A DNA stretch of 64,000 nucleotides from Manihot esculenta (lineage: Eukaryota; Streptophyta; Magnoliopsida; Malpighiales; Euphorbiaceae), in NCBI RefSeq assembly GCF_001659605.2, contig NC_035174.2, positions 5,024,389-5,088,388 of the forward strand. The letters run 5' to 3'. The notes below the pieces were generated by a model that worked only from the letters and a program-made list of their open reading frames with translations, ran no database searches and was not told where the DNA came from. This document shows positions 1-11,000 of this stretch, piece after piece; positions within the stretch are counted from its first letter, which is position 1; each line of letters opens with the position of its first letter. Both the position numbers and the translations under genes were made by a program.

Positions 1-301
1 TTAACTACTCAGCATTAAAAACTTTAATTCATTCTCGCTAATTGTTCAATATTCAAATCTAGGAACAACTACTCAAAATGAGAAACACATTTTTCTTCTC
101 CTTTTTGTTTTGGTTTGCAAAAGAAATGAGCAACACATTTGAATCAACGTACAAATACCAGCACCCCGAGAAATTTCCCATGTGCATTCTCATAACTCAT
201 GAACAGAACTCCAAACTACACCTCTTATAGAACTTTTGCCCTTTCTATAGCCCCCACTGAAAATCCCCCAAAATACATGCATTTAACACATTCTAACTGG
301 G

Positions 302-682
302 CTAGTCAAACGTAAGGTTTAACCTCTCACCTTCACTGAAACTAGTTTCCTCTTTTAATTTCTCATCACATTCTTCTACACCATTGGCATGATAGATATT
401 AGATACCAGAATATTCTTTCTGTCCTGCAGATGTTTTGATTTCGAGGAACCGGATGACTTGATCAAAAGGTTTGAATTTTGGCTTGAAGGTTCTGATTTT
501 GCATTCAGAACATTTGTTCTTTCGTTGGAAAACAACCATCTCAATGCCTCAAGTTCATCTGAAGTTTTCTGGAGCTTTGACAAATCTAAACAAATCTTAA
601 AGAACTCCTCTCCCGGATTCTGCCCTTCAGAATTTTCAGCATAATTTGCCATGTTCTTTGGTAGTTTTGTTTGTTGATTAAC
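302..682 (-). CDS. Unknown exon-like open frame inside intron 1 of the left Di19 copy
   Basis: On the minus strand a frame stays open from a good acceptor (AG at 684-683) through an ATG at 652 to a stop at 302. The product is acidic and serine/lysine-rich, with a leucine-rich segment (EFFKICLDLSKLQ) and the C-terminus ERLNLTFD. The corresponding stretch at 12062-12416 keeps the frame across an in-frame 12-base indel but has one stop and has lost the acceptor. That pattern suggests the block was once coding, perhaps a terminal or alternative exon. No family was recognised. It could equally be an inserted gene fragment. Confidence 0.35.
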   Translation of the reverse strand, partial: VNQQTKLPKNMANYAENSEGQNPGEEFFKICLDLSKLQKTSDELEALRWLFSNERTNVLNAKSEPSSQNSNLLIKSSGSSKSKHLQDRKNILVSNIYHANGVEECDEKLKEETSFSEGERLNLTFD

Positions 683-1170
683 CTGCAATATCCAAATATT
701 GAACTTTCAGCGCCTTCCTTAGTAAGGGAAGCTGCTCACTATGACCTTCTATGGCTCCAACCCTAATTCTTTAATTATAATTAACGCATGAAATAAAATC
801 TTCGAAGGTTCCGTGGCCCAGTAATTAAATTTCACAGCATTAATCAAGTGAATCTACGAAACTTCTACCAAATAAGAAGTTGTGTATTGTTCTCACTAGC
901 TCAGAGACCAAAACTATATATATATATATATTTTCCCAAACAGAGGATCAACTGAAATCCCTCAAATAACAGATTATTCCAGAAAATTTACTAACAGAAG
1001 TACGTGAAAACAATTTAAAGAAAAGAGAAGGACTCTTGAGACATGTCGACTAGACGAAGATCGCCCAAAACCTCCAGACCCAGACTACAAACCTCTCAAA
1101 TAGATAATCAATTCCAGAAATTAAACAAAGAAAAAAGACCAAAGCATTTTGTAAAGATAGAAGCAATTAC

Positions 1171-1245
1171 CAGAGTTGTATCTAGCAGCTTGCACAGCAG
1201 AGAGGTGCTTAGGATGGACTCTTGAAGGTCAGAAATAACATCCAT
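1171..1245 (-). pseudogene. Frameshifted Di19 exon 1 (left copy)
   Basis: The ATG at 1245 and the donor after 1171 correspond to exon 1 of the intact Di19 gene (12920-12995). The left copy lacks one base after codon 3, so it is 75 rather than 76 nt and reads MDVISDLQES instead of MDVDFWPSRV. Joined to an exon 2 like that of the intact gene it would be out of frame. Either this copy is a pseudogene, or translation would have to begin at a later ATG in exon 2, outside the window. Confidence 0.75.
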
Positions 1246-1274
1246 ATTGAGTCAGCTTCCCGATGGCTGGGTCT

Positions 1275-1303
1275 ACGTCAGCGTTGTCCGACGAGATACG
1301 TCA
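1275..1303 (-). promoter_or_regulatory. Paired TGACGT motifs upstream of left Di19 exon 1
   Basis: Two ACGTCA hexamers (1275-1280 and 1298-1303; TGACGT on the gene strand) lie about 30-58 bases before the ATG. The same pair is kept in the intact copy at 13025-13053. TGACGT is the core bound by TGA/bZIP factors; function here is inferred from motif and conservation only. Confidence 0.35.
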
Positions 1304-1735
1304 GCTCCTGCAAGGCAGTGTTGAATTTTGACGGTGGTAGCGGTAAATTTTCACATTACATGCGATGAGTGGAGGTGTTATCTCTCCTATAGTTGCGCTC
1401 ATATTCATCGGGAAAAGCTTTTGAGCCGTAGAAATTGAGTAATGCTACTTCGTGGATGACTGACACGTAGAAATTGATTATATTTATATTTATTTTTGTT
1501 CACTTTAAATAAATTAATTAATACTACCAATAATTTTGTATTTTCCTTTGCTCGGATTATTGAGTTGAGTTTGTTTGCTTTCACATGAGAGCAAAAAACA
1601 GAGGTTTGGATGGTTTGCAGTACTGATTGGCGGAAGAAAAATCTAATTTTTAATGAGTTTTGTTTTTGTTGCCGGTAGCATTTGAAGTCCAATGAAGAGA
1701 TTTGAGTGAAATATTTTTAATCAAGTATTTTTAAT

Positions 1736-2669
1736 AAGTTCTCATTTTCTGGTTGTTATTGAAGTGAAAGATTCCACGCCCAGGATATGACTTTATCTGG
1801 AATCGTCTGAAAAAGTGTTCTCATTTTCTAGAACAGTTCCTTAAATCAAATCACTTTGGAATTCTTTTCGCAAACAAAAATTGATTGCGGAACAGATACA
1901 TTGATTTTATTCAATGGTAATGGTACAAGTTCTACGCCAAATTTGTCTTTGAGGGTGGCAGCAGGACCTCCATTCCCCAGTAGGACTATGAAAACAGTAG
2001 GAAAGTTTCTGGATAGCTTTTATGCTGCCTCAATTTTAACTGAGAATCTTTGTATATACCACTTAAAGAACATCTTGCAATCTGAAGTTAATGTAACATA
2101 TTGATGCAAATATTTGATTAACAAATTAAATGACCAAGCTCTTCAAGTTCCTCCAAATTTTTAATGCACAACTTGAAGCAAGATATTAATATCTTAAGTT
2201 TGAAACTGATTTAGGAAGAATTTTGTTACTCATGTTGCAGTAGGTATCTGCTCGATTGATTTTTCATGAAGATAGCCCCAAGTATTTGAGTTCGTTTATT
2301 CTGAAGGTGCATAGAAATGTGGGTTATAAAAAATTGCCGCTTTTGCAGATTTACTCCTGTATTCACCTGCAAATACCCGTTGCATTTGGATATTGGTGAA
2401 GTTGAACTGCTGTTTGATTAGTAGCCTAAACAAACCAAATTATTCATAAACGGTTCGAAATTCAATTCTATAAAATCTCGATCGGTCTCCATTTATTTTC
2501 TAAATGAGTCGAGTTTGAATTTAACAATATCCTCCTCTTCTCATTTAAAAATAAGTTCTTCAGCTGTTATCAGTATCACTTTTCTTCATTTCTACATTCA
2601 GCTTCTATATTATTAAAATAAATTCCCTTAAATTTTGAGATTCAAAATATTTTTGCACTTCAAAAAGGT
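1736..2669. other. Intergenic, no gene seen
   Basis: AT-rich sequence between the duplicated Di19 promoter and the LINE remnant. Short open frames have no recognisable content and no conserved splice context. Confidence 0.6.
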
Positions 2670-4880
2670 TTTTTTTAAATAAACAATCGGTTATATGTTA
2701 AAAATTATTTTTATTGTACATATATTTATTTTTTGAATCAAAATGAGAGCTCAGCTCATATTATTAACATCAAAGGATAAAGTGTCGTACAAGAATAAAG
2801 GAGGGCATACCCAATCAAAATCAGACATAGAACTAGCCGCCCTTGCAACTGTATGAGCAACTTGGTTCGCTGATCTCCTAACAAAAGCAAATGAAACATA
2901 CTGCAACTCTTGAAGAAGAGCCTTACAATCATTAATCATCAACTCAAAATACGAAGAATCAGTGTGTGGAGAATTCAAAGCATTAACGATCAGCTCACAA
3001 TCCGTCTCCACACAAATTGGAAAATAATTTTTAGACTTCAACCAGCTCAATGCCTCCCTAAAACATAACACTTCCCCTAATAGAGGATCCATTAAACCAG
3101 GCACAACCATAAGTTGACCTTCAGAACAGTATCCCAATGAATTTCAAACCACCATTCCCAACCCATATGAACCATTAGCTTGAACTGAAATGTCTATATT
3201 GCATTTATACTGTCCAAGGGGAGGAGGTTGCCAAACTGCTGCAACTAGTGATTTAGTACCAGAATCTCTAAAATGTAACCGAGCCAGCTGCCATTCTTTC
3301 AATGCTAGCCCTATTAACCACATAAATAAATAGGTTGCTGAAAAATCTAATTCCATACAACATCATTATGGTGTGTCCACAAACTCCATATCAACATAAA
3401 AGCCTCTTCACGTTGAGACAGGCAAAGAAGTAAGAATATAAGATAGCATAGTGTTGAGAGAATAAAAATATACCCAACCTAAATTTGACAGCAACCAACA
3501 AGATCTTGCAAAAAAGCAACAATAGAGAACATGAAAGTTTGTTTCCAGACCAACACCACAAACAGGGCAACACTCATCAATATCCATATGACGAACTCGA
3601 AGATTATGTTTATAAGGCAAAGCATTTCGTAAAATACGCCAAATGAGAAGCTGTACCTTAGCCGAAACAGCAACTTTCCAGATGAGATGCCATGGAAAAC
3701 TATGGTCAGATACTTCAGCAAGCTTATCCTCCATTGCCACACGATAACCTTCCTTCACAACATACTCACCCTTTCGATTTAAAACCCAGCACCAATCATC
3801 ATCGCATTCCCTAAGAGATAAAGGAATACGCAAAATGTTAGTCAGAATCATGCTACTGAAAATGAGTCCGAATTAACTCGGCATTCTACGTCCTATTCAA
3901 AATCAAATCGAAAACCATAACAAAAGGCATGTTCTCAGCAACCTCAGTCCGAATATAAGGATCACATGCTTCTAAAATCCAAGGATCAGTCCAAATGTGA
4001 GTGGAATGCCTATCCCCAATCTGTTGCCTGCAGCCATAAGTTAAAATAGAGCGAGAAGCACAAATACTTCTCTAAATTGACTCGGACCATTACCCACAGG
4101 AGCTTGGAAAAAATCAGAATGGGGAAAATACTTAGCCTTTAACACTTTAGAAGCCAAGGTATTAGGATACTTCAAAAGCCTCCAACACCCTGCTTAGCCA
4201 CTAAAGCAAGATTAAACTGTCGTAAGTCCCGGTACCCTAAACCACCAGCTACCTTTGGAACTGCAAGCCGTTTCCATCGAAACCACCTTATACCACCACC
4301 AGTGTCATTCCCGTTGCCCCAAAAGAAACTATTCATTATAGTCTCAATATCTTTATAAGTATTCACCGGTAACAAAAACAATGACATAACATAATTGGGA
4401 ACTGACTGCGCAACAGTACGTAAAAGAATACCTTTCCCAGCCTTAGAAAGAAATTTCGTCTTCCATCCTTGAATACGCTTCGCCACTTTGTCAACCACAT
4501 AATTAAAAATTAATTTCTTATCTCTGCCAATGCCCGAAGGCATGCCAAGATAATTACCGTCCAAACATTGACAAATACTTGTACAAAGCCCATAATCTGT
4601 ATTAGGAGTGAATATCACTGCCGACTTATCATAATTTATTCTCTATTCAGATGCTTGGTCATAAAGAGTCAAGAAATACTTCAACTGATGTGCTTCCTCA
4701 TCCGAAGCTCTAGTAAAGAAGAGGGAGTCATCTACAAAAAATAAATGAGAAACCGGAATGGCTCTCTTTGTAACAGTAGCACCATGCAACCAATCTTGAG
4801 CCTCAAATTTAGATAAAACCGTCGATAATCCTTCCGCGCAAATAATAAAAAGGTAAGGAGAGAGATGATCACCTTAACGC
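2670..4880 (-). mobile_element. 5'-truncated, decayed LINE (non-LTR retrotransposon)
   Basis: Read on the minus strand, the order is reverse transcriptase catalytic core (FVDDSLFF near 4730), RT thumb (4618-4172, with YLGMPSG, WKTKFLSKAGK and NSFFWGN), zf-RVT domain (3851-3408, with WHLIWK, KVQLLIWRILRNALP and CPVCG), and an RNase H domain (3356-2751, with ETDCELIVNAL and the ANQVAHTVARAA histidine region). This is the 3' half of a plant L1-type ORF2 ending in a plant RNase H. Stops and frameshifts separate the blocks (for example at about 4640 and 3140), so it is dead. ORF1, the endonuclease and the RT start are missing, and similarity ends abruptly near 4880, as expected of 5' truncation. 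A short A-run on the minus strand near 2672-2680 may mark the 3' end. No target duplication was found. Confidence 0.9.
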
Positions 4881-5794
4881 AAATATCAATAATAATGCAT
4901 TAAAACTAGTTATTTGAAATTAAAGATTTATAAATAAATCAAACTAAATTTTAATTTAATTTTCAATTATATTGATCTTTTCGATCAATTTGATCTAATT
5001 TTGAAGTTTCGTGTATCTTAATTGAAATCAGATTCATCTTCAAAGCTGAGAGTTTTTGAGTTTGTAGATGAAAAATATGTTTCATTAATTTTTACTTGTT
5101 AAGTTGCTGATTAATTCTTTCGTCTTGGGGTTATTTAGATGAAAATTTTAAAATATTTTACAACTTAATCAAAATTATAAAAAATAGTAAAATTGTTTAA
5201 AATTATAACTTTAATATAATTATATTAAATTTAAAATTTAGATAGAAAAAATATATTTTGTTCGAGTATCAAAATGTAAACTATTTTATTATACTCATAT
5301 ATTATATAAATAAATATTATTGATATAAAAAATTTAATTTAAAATTTTATAAATAAATATAATTCAACTCAAATTTTCTAAATATATTTTTTTCATTATT
5401 AAATCACTAAAATTCTATTATTATACTTTATTTTTATATGTTTTGCGTAGAAAATTATAATTATAAATTTTAAATTTAGATATAATGATAATAAATTTAA
5501 TAATTTTATTAATTTTTAAATTAATTCGTATAACAGTGAAAAATTTTACATACAAACTGCCCCATTGAATTTCTTCTGGTGGAATTGGAGGCCAACCGGT
5601 TCATGAGATTGGAGGACATAAATTGACGACGTGGCTGCACCACAGAGGCCAGGATTTGTGGGCTGCCGATAGGGGCCCTATTAACTTGCTATGAGCCACA
5701 AAACCCACTTTAATTGATGAACAACAGATAACAAAAGTAATCCTCTTCTCTTCCCCATCCATTCCATTCCAATCCAATCTACGCTCCCTCTCCC
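4881..5794. other. TUFA upstream region; AT-rich intergenic
   Basis: About 650 bases of very AT-rich DNA give way at about 5560 to a mixed-composition proximal region. There is no clear TATA box. A TGGGCT motif (site II type, common before translation and organelle-protein genes) lies at 5659-5664, and a pyrimidine-rich leader runs from about 5745 to the ATG. The role of the motif is inferred. Confidence 0.4.
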
Positions 5795-7264
5795 ATGGCA
5801 ATTTCAGCCTCCGCCACGGCTTCCACCACCTCTAAATTAGCTTATCCTCATCCTCATGCCTCGCCTTCCTCCTCCATCACTTTCTCCTTATCCCCTTCCT
5901 CTTTCCTTGCACAACCAGCTAAGTTAACTCCCAAAACCCTTCTCTCCTCTTCCTTCATTTCCCCTTTCCTCTCCTCCACCTCCCCGTCATCCTCCACAGC
6001 CATCACTACCAGCCGCCGCTCCTTCACCGTCCGTGCTGCCCGAGGGAAATTCGAGAGGAAGAAACCCCATGTCAATATTGGAACTATCGGCCACGTCGAC
6101 CATGGGAAGACCACTCTTACAGCTGCCCTCACCATGGCTTTAGCCGCTACTGGCAACAGTGCGCCCAAGAAATACGATGAAATTGACGCCGCTCCTGAGG
6201 AACGCGCCCGTGGTATTACCATCAATACGGCCACCGTTGAGTACGAGACCGAGTCGCGCCATTATGCCCACGTGGACTGCCCTGGTCACGCTGATTACGT
6301 GAAAAATATGATTACTGGCGCTGCTCAAATGGACGGCGCTATCCTTGTCGTCTCCGGCGCCGACGGTCCCATGCCCCAAACCAAGGAGCACATCTTGCTG
6401 GCAAAACAAGTTGGAGTTCCCAACATGGTTGTTTTTCTGAATAAACAGGACCAGGTGGACGACGAGGAGCTTTTGCAACTAGTGGAATTAGAGGTGCGTG
6501 AGTTACTGTCTTCTTATGAGTTTCCTGGTGATGACATACCCATCATTTCTGGCTCCGCGCTTTTGGCTTTGGAGGCTTTGATGGCTAATCCGAACATTAA
6601 GCGCGGAGACAATGAATGGGTCGATAAGATTTATGAACTCATGGATTCTGTGGATACCTACATTCCTATTCCGCAAAGGCAAACTGATTTACCATTTTTG
6701 CTTGCTATTGAAGATGTGTTTTCAATTACTGGTCGTGGTACTGTTGCCACGGGCAGGGTTGAAAGGGGAACTATTAAGGTGGGTGATACCGTAGATATTG
6801 TGGGCTTAAGGGAAACTAGGAATACTACGGTGACCGGAGTTGAAATGTTTCAAAAGATTTTGGACGATGCCATGGCTGGTGATAATGTGGGATTGCTGTT
6901 GAGAGGTGTCCAAAAGGCTGATATTCAGAGAGGAATGGTCTTGGCTAAACCTGGCACAATCACTCCACATACTAAGTTCTCAGCCATTGTTTATGTGTTG
7001 AAGAAGGAAGAGGGCGGTAGGCATTCACCATTTTTTGCTGGTTATAGGCCTCAATTTTACATGAGAACCACTGATGTCACTGGCAAGGTGACCACCATTA
7101 TGAATGATAAGGATGAGGAGTCAAAGATGGTTATGCCTGGTGATCGTGTGAAGATGATTGTGGAGCTTATTGTGCCTGTGGCTTGTGAACAAGGGATGAG
7201 GTTTGCTATCAGAGAAGGAGGGAAGACAGTTGGGGCTGGTGTTATTCAGTCCATCATTGAGTAG
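5795..7264 (+). CDS. TUFA: Plastid elongation factor Tu, nuclear-encoded
   Basis: EF-Tu brings aminoacyl-tRNA to the chloroplast ribosome and hydrolyses GTP on codon match. The single uninterrupted frame of 489 codons begins with about 80 residues rich in serine, threonine and alanine and poor in acidic residues, a typical plastid transit peptide; mature protein probably begins near ARGKFERKK (82-90). The GTP-binding signatures are complete: GHVDHGKT (99-106), RGITI (139-143), DCPGH (161-165), NKQD (216-219) and SGSAL (252-256). Domains II and III follow and end in a normal C-terminus ([11 protein letters not shown]). Length and lack of introns agree with other plant plastid EF-Tu genes. The ATG is in good context (CCCATGGC) and is the only start that includes the transit peptide. 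The gene looks fully functional. Confidence 0.98.
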   Translation: MAISASATASTTSKLAYPHPHASPSSSITFSLSPSSFLAQPAKLTPKTLLSSSFISPFLSSTSPSSSTAITTSRRSFTVRAARGKFERKKPHVNIGTIGHVDHGKTTLTAALTMALAATGNSAPKKYDEIDAAPEERARGITINTATVEYETESRHYAHVDCPGHADYVKNMITGAAQMDGAILVVSGADGPMPQTKEHILLAKQVGVPNMVVFLNKQDQVDDEELLQLVELEVRELLSSYEFPGDDIPIISGSALLALEALMANPNIKRGDNEWVDKIYELMDSVDTYIPIPQRQTDLPFLLAIEDVFSITGRGTVATGRVERGTIKVGDTVDIVGLRETRNTTVTGVEMFQKILDDAMAGDNVGLLLRGVQKADIQRGMVLAKPGTITPHTKFSAIVYVLKKEEGGRHSPFFAGYRPQFYMRTTDVTGKVTTIMNDKDEESKMVMPGDRVKMIVELIVPVACEQGMRFAIREGGKTVGAGVIQSIIE

Positions 7265-8086
7265 ATACTTTAAAATGCGCTAGACTTTTTCTATGGTGTT
7301 GAACTTTATCTTCTCAGATTTGTGCAATTAGTTTTCACTGTTTCAGCAAAACTTTTCAAAGCCAGGAAAAAACCAAAGCTTCAGCGTGTTATAGCTGTTT
7401 TAATTTTGTCAATTTTACCTTAATTTTAAAGGTTTATACCTTTAAATGGTACACGAAGGGCTCTTGTAGTAAGTCGGCAGATGCATCATTTGTTTAGTAT
7501 TATGTGCTCAACCGAGTCAATGTGGTTAAGCATACTGCGCCAGTTGGGTATTGAGATCCCAGTACAGCCGCTTATTGAGCTAAATAGGGGAATCGAAGTA
7601 CCGGTTTCTTGCACATCCTCATCTGTTTCCTCGCCTAACTATACTTGTATAATGCTGAAGTAGAAAATAACTCGAATCAATTTATTTTTTGCAGTTTATA
7701 GATTTCTTGAACTTAATATCACCTTAAATATCTTAAAAAGCAAAGGTTCACCAATATCTGGTGAATTTTATGTTCTGGAGACCGCAGTGAAGACTAGCTT
7801 TAGCAAAGTACCAACTGATCAGTTTTCTACTTGGTATTCATTAGATAAATGTAGTTTTTAAAGAAGCTACATACATGTAGAGGCATTAAATACAATGTGT
7901 GTTTGATTCCCCACTTATTTGCCGTTCACTATCCACTCCAGGAATATTATTCCTAGTATACGTTTCCTAAAACCATGTTCCTGTAGTGAACACCCCCCCA
8001 AACCAAGTAGATGTTGCATCATTCCTAGGTGGTAAACGATGAGTGATGCAATTTTTTGTATATTCACGTGGAAAACTAAGAAGGCT
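7265..8086. other. 3' regions of the convergent TUFA and Di19 genes
   Basis: TUFA (plus) and Di19 (minus) converge here. The stretch should contain the two 3' UTRs and their polyadenylation regions. Nothing else is seen. Confidence 0.5.
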
Positions 8087-11000
8087 TTAGAAGATGGTTG
8101 AGGAAATCAACTGTTGAACAAATGCTGCTCTCAGCCTCCTCTCTTCAGAGTCCACTGCTTCACCTCCATCACGTGAATATATCGCAGTGCTGCAAATAAG
8201 ATATGCAATTAGCATTATCCCATTGTCTAATTTGCTAAATAGATAAACATAGCAATCTTTTCATTCGTAATTCGTAAAGGCATCCCCAAATATTCAAACC
8301 TCCAATTAGTGAAACAATCAGAGTAAATTGAAACAAAAATCTCATTCATCATTCATTAAATGCCATCAACTTCTAATCTCGATCTCCATAATGGAAAGGT
8401 AGTGAACAGTGCAACAGAAACAACTGCACTATACACAAGCTTCCTTCACCATGTAGTTCAGTCAAAGGATGCATCACAGACCTTACTCAAGCACATGCAC
8501 ATCAAACGGCATATGATAAGGAATATTTACGGAAATGAGCAACATTATGCTGGTAGAATGATAACTAACATTATTCAATCATTAATGACATGTAATGTAG
8601 TTATTATGCATGTAAAGATGGAAGGCAAAAAAATATAAAATCAGCAGGATTGTTGTTCCTTAACTGGTTTCCTCACCTCCCACTAATTAAATACAAAAAT
8701 ACACAAGGTCAGCCAACAAAAAAGGAAGTGCAAGACAAAAGTTAACAAGATCCAAATCTAAAATGAAAAGATAATACATAGGAAAAGGAAGTGCAAGACG
8801 AAAGTTAACAAGACCCAAATCTAAAATGAAAAGATAATACATAGGAAAGGGATGAGACAATAATTATCTTTACAATGCAAAGTAGGAAAGAGAATGAAAT
8901 GGAGATAGAAGTGAAGCATGATACTTTAGAAAATTCCACAAAAAGTTGACGAGATCCGAATCTAAAATTAAAAGATAATACAAATGAAGGGATGACACCA
9001 AAATTATCTTTACAATTCAAGAAAGAACCACAACACTTCGTATCTGAATTTGGGGGCCTGAATCCCAGAAACAGTATATGTCACGATGCCATGCGAAGAG
9101 CATACCTTTCTGAATGGGCTGTTCTATTGGAAGATTCACCTTGCTGGCTTCCTTGCAGGTGTGAATGGCTTCCACTGCCAAGAAATGGAGAGAGAAGAGT
9201 ATCTGGAGCAGATTCATTTGTGTTTGCCCTACCATTTGCTGAAGATCCAAGAAATGAGCTAAGTTCCTTGCTAATCACAGATGAACTACCAGTCCAGAGA
9301 CCAAATTTTAGAGCCTTTCTCCTGCGCTGCAAAGCATTAAAAAGTTCTGATGAAGGTGGTGCTTACAGGATTATACAAAGGGTAAATTACTGTAGGGTCT
9401 GGGTTTTAGGGAATTTAACTAGTTAGTCCTTGTAATTCTCAAAGACAATTAAAATATCCTTCATAATCTTAAAATATAACCCTTTGGTCCTTCTATTAGG
9501 ATTTATTAACAGATCTGTTTGTTTTGAGTGAAAAGTCAATATACCCTTTTATAATTTGAAAAATGGAAAAGAAGTTTATGCCTTCGACACATTTCAGTTT
9601 CCTTTACTTTCTTCTTGATTTTCTCCGCAACTAAATAGAGCTGGAAAGAATATTTCCTTTTCTGTCAGTTTTAGAATTCTTGTGCTTTAATTTCATTTGA
9701 GCTTCTATTTGTTGCGGTGGTTTTGGTTTTAGGGATTGGGTAGGGTGAAGTTCTCTCTCCCTTCTCACTCTCAACTGATCGTTCATCTCCTTCCTTTCTC
9801 ACTCTTAGCCACAATCACAGATCTTCGTTGGTCATTGCAACATCCCTCCCTTAATTCTCAGTTCAGTCGGCAGCCACAGGTCCTTATTGATCGTGCACCT
9901 CAAATCCTCATCAGCATCACAAATCTTGGAAGCATCACAAAGAGCAGGTATGAGCTCACAGCGTAGCAACTCTGAAACAGTCCTGGTTGCATTTAAGAGC
10001 TCACACATCACCTCTACATACTTGTTCCAAGTTTCCATTGCTCTTCTGTGTTTATATTCATAAGCAAATATGGAGAATTATATTCTTTACATTCAGATTG
10101 TCTTGATGGGTTGTATTTTGCAAATCAGATTGTGTAGATGGAAATCACTCATTGATTGTTTGGGAGATTTTTCAATTTTAAGAGTTCTATTTTATGTTCT
10201 TGAAAATGAAGGGCGGACAAAATGGAGGAGGTTATTTTTGGAATTAAAAATTAGTCTCTCCATTGCCTGACATTTTCCCTTGACAGATGAATTTCCTAAC
10301 AGAAGGATCAAATTACTATAGTTTAAGATAATCATAGACATTTTAATTGCCTCTAAGAATAATAAGGACTAAATAGTTAATTTTCCTAAAACCTAGAGAC
10401 CCTACAATATTTTACCCTTATACATATCATGCATATATTAGATCCAAAATTAATTAATTTAAAACCAAAACTAGTTCGAGATCCGAGATCATGCATATGT
10501 TAAATCCAAAAGCAATTAATATAAAAACCCAATCTAGTTCAAGAATCAAGAGATGAGATGAGTTGCATGCAAGCATGTGAAGATAAAAACAAGTGAATAG
10601 CACCTTCAATGAACTTGCATGTTGTACAATAAAATGCCCAATCACATCTTTCCCCAAATTTGCCCCACAAAGTGGACACACCTGAAAGCACAACATTTAA
10701 GTCACCGTCAAATTCAAGTATCAAAAGATAGCATAAGGAATTGAGTGCTCCATTGCAAGATGCCCAATTATTATGCTTGCTATGACCTTTGTCCCCTTAA
10801 ACAAATCAGGTTGAACAGTATCCTTTAAGGCACTTTATAATCTGTCATACTGGCCAGAAGAAGCTCCCATTAGTTGGAATGGGGGCCACGGCAGCTAGGG
10901 GGGACAAGAGAGTATCCATATCAATGGAACTTGATGATTAATTCACTATCAAAAAGCCTTGTTACTGATGCTAATACGAGTACAGCCCCCAGTTGAAGCC

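Larger units (their letters stand above)
1..1735. repeat. Left copy of a large direct duplication (Di19 5' region)
   Basis: This stretch matches 11760-13461 almost end to end in the same orientation, with scattered substitutions and small indels. It includes the promoter, exon 1 and much of intron 1 of a Di19-type gene on the minus strand. Similarity fades near 1735 (right copy near 13461). The left copy runs up to the window edge, so the remaining exons, if present, lie to the left of base 1. The alignment was made by eye. Confidence 0.85.

Noticed and set aside
5854..6478. Minus-strand frames opposite TUFA
   Set aside because: They are antisense shadows of the EF-Tu coding region.
9832..10038. 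Minus-strand frame METWNKYVEVMCELLNATRT inside the Di19 intron 3 element
   Set aside because: It is short and matches no family I recognise; noted only as possible captured sequence.
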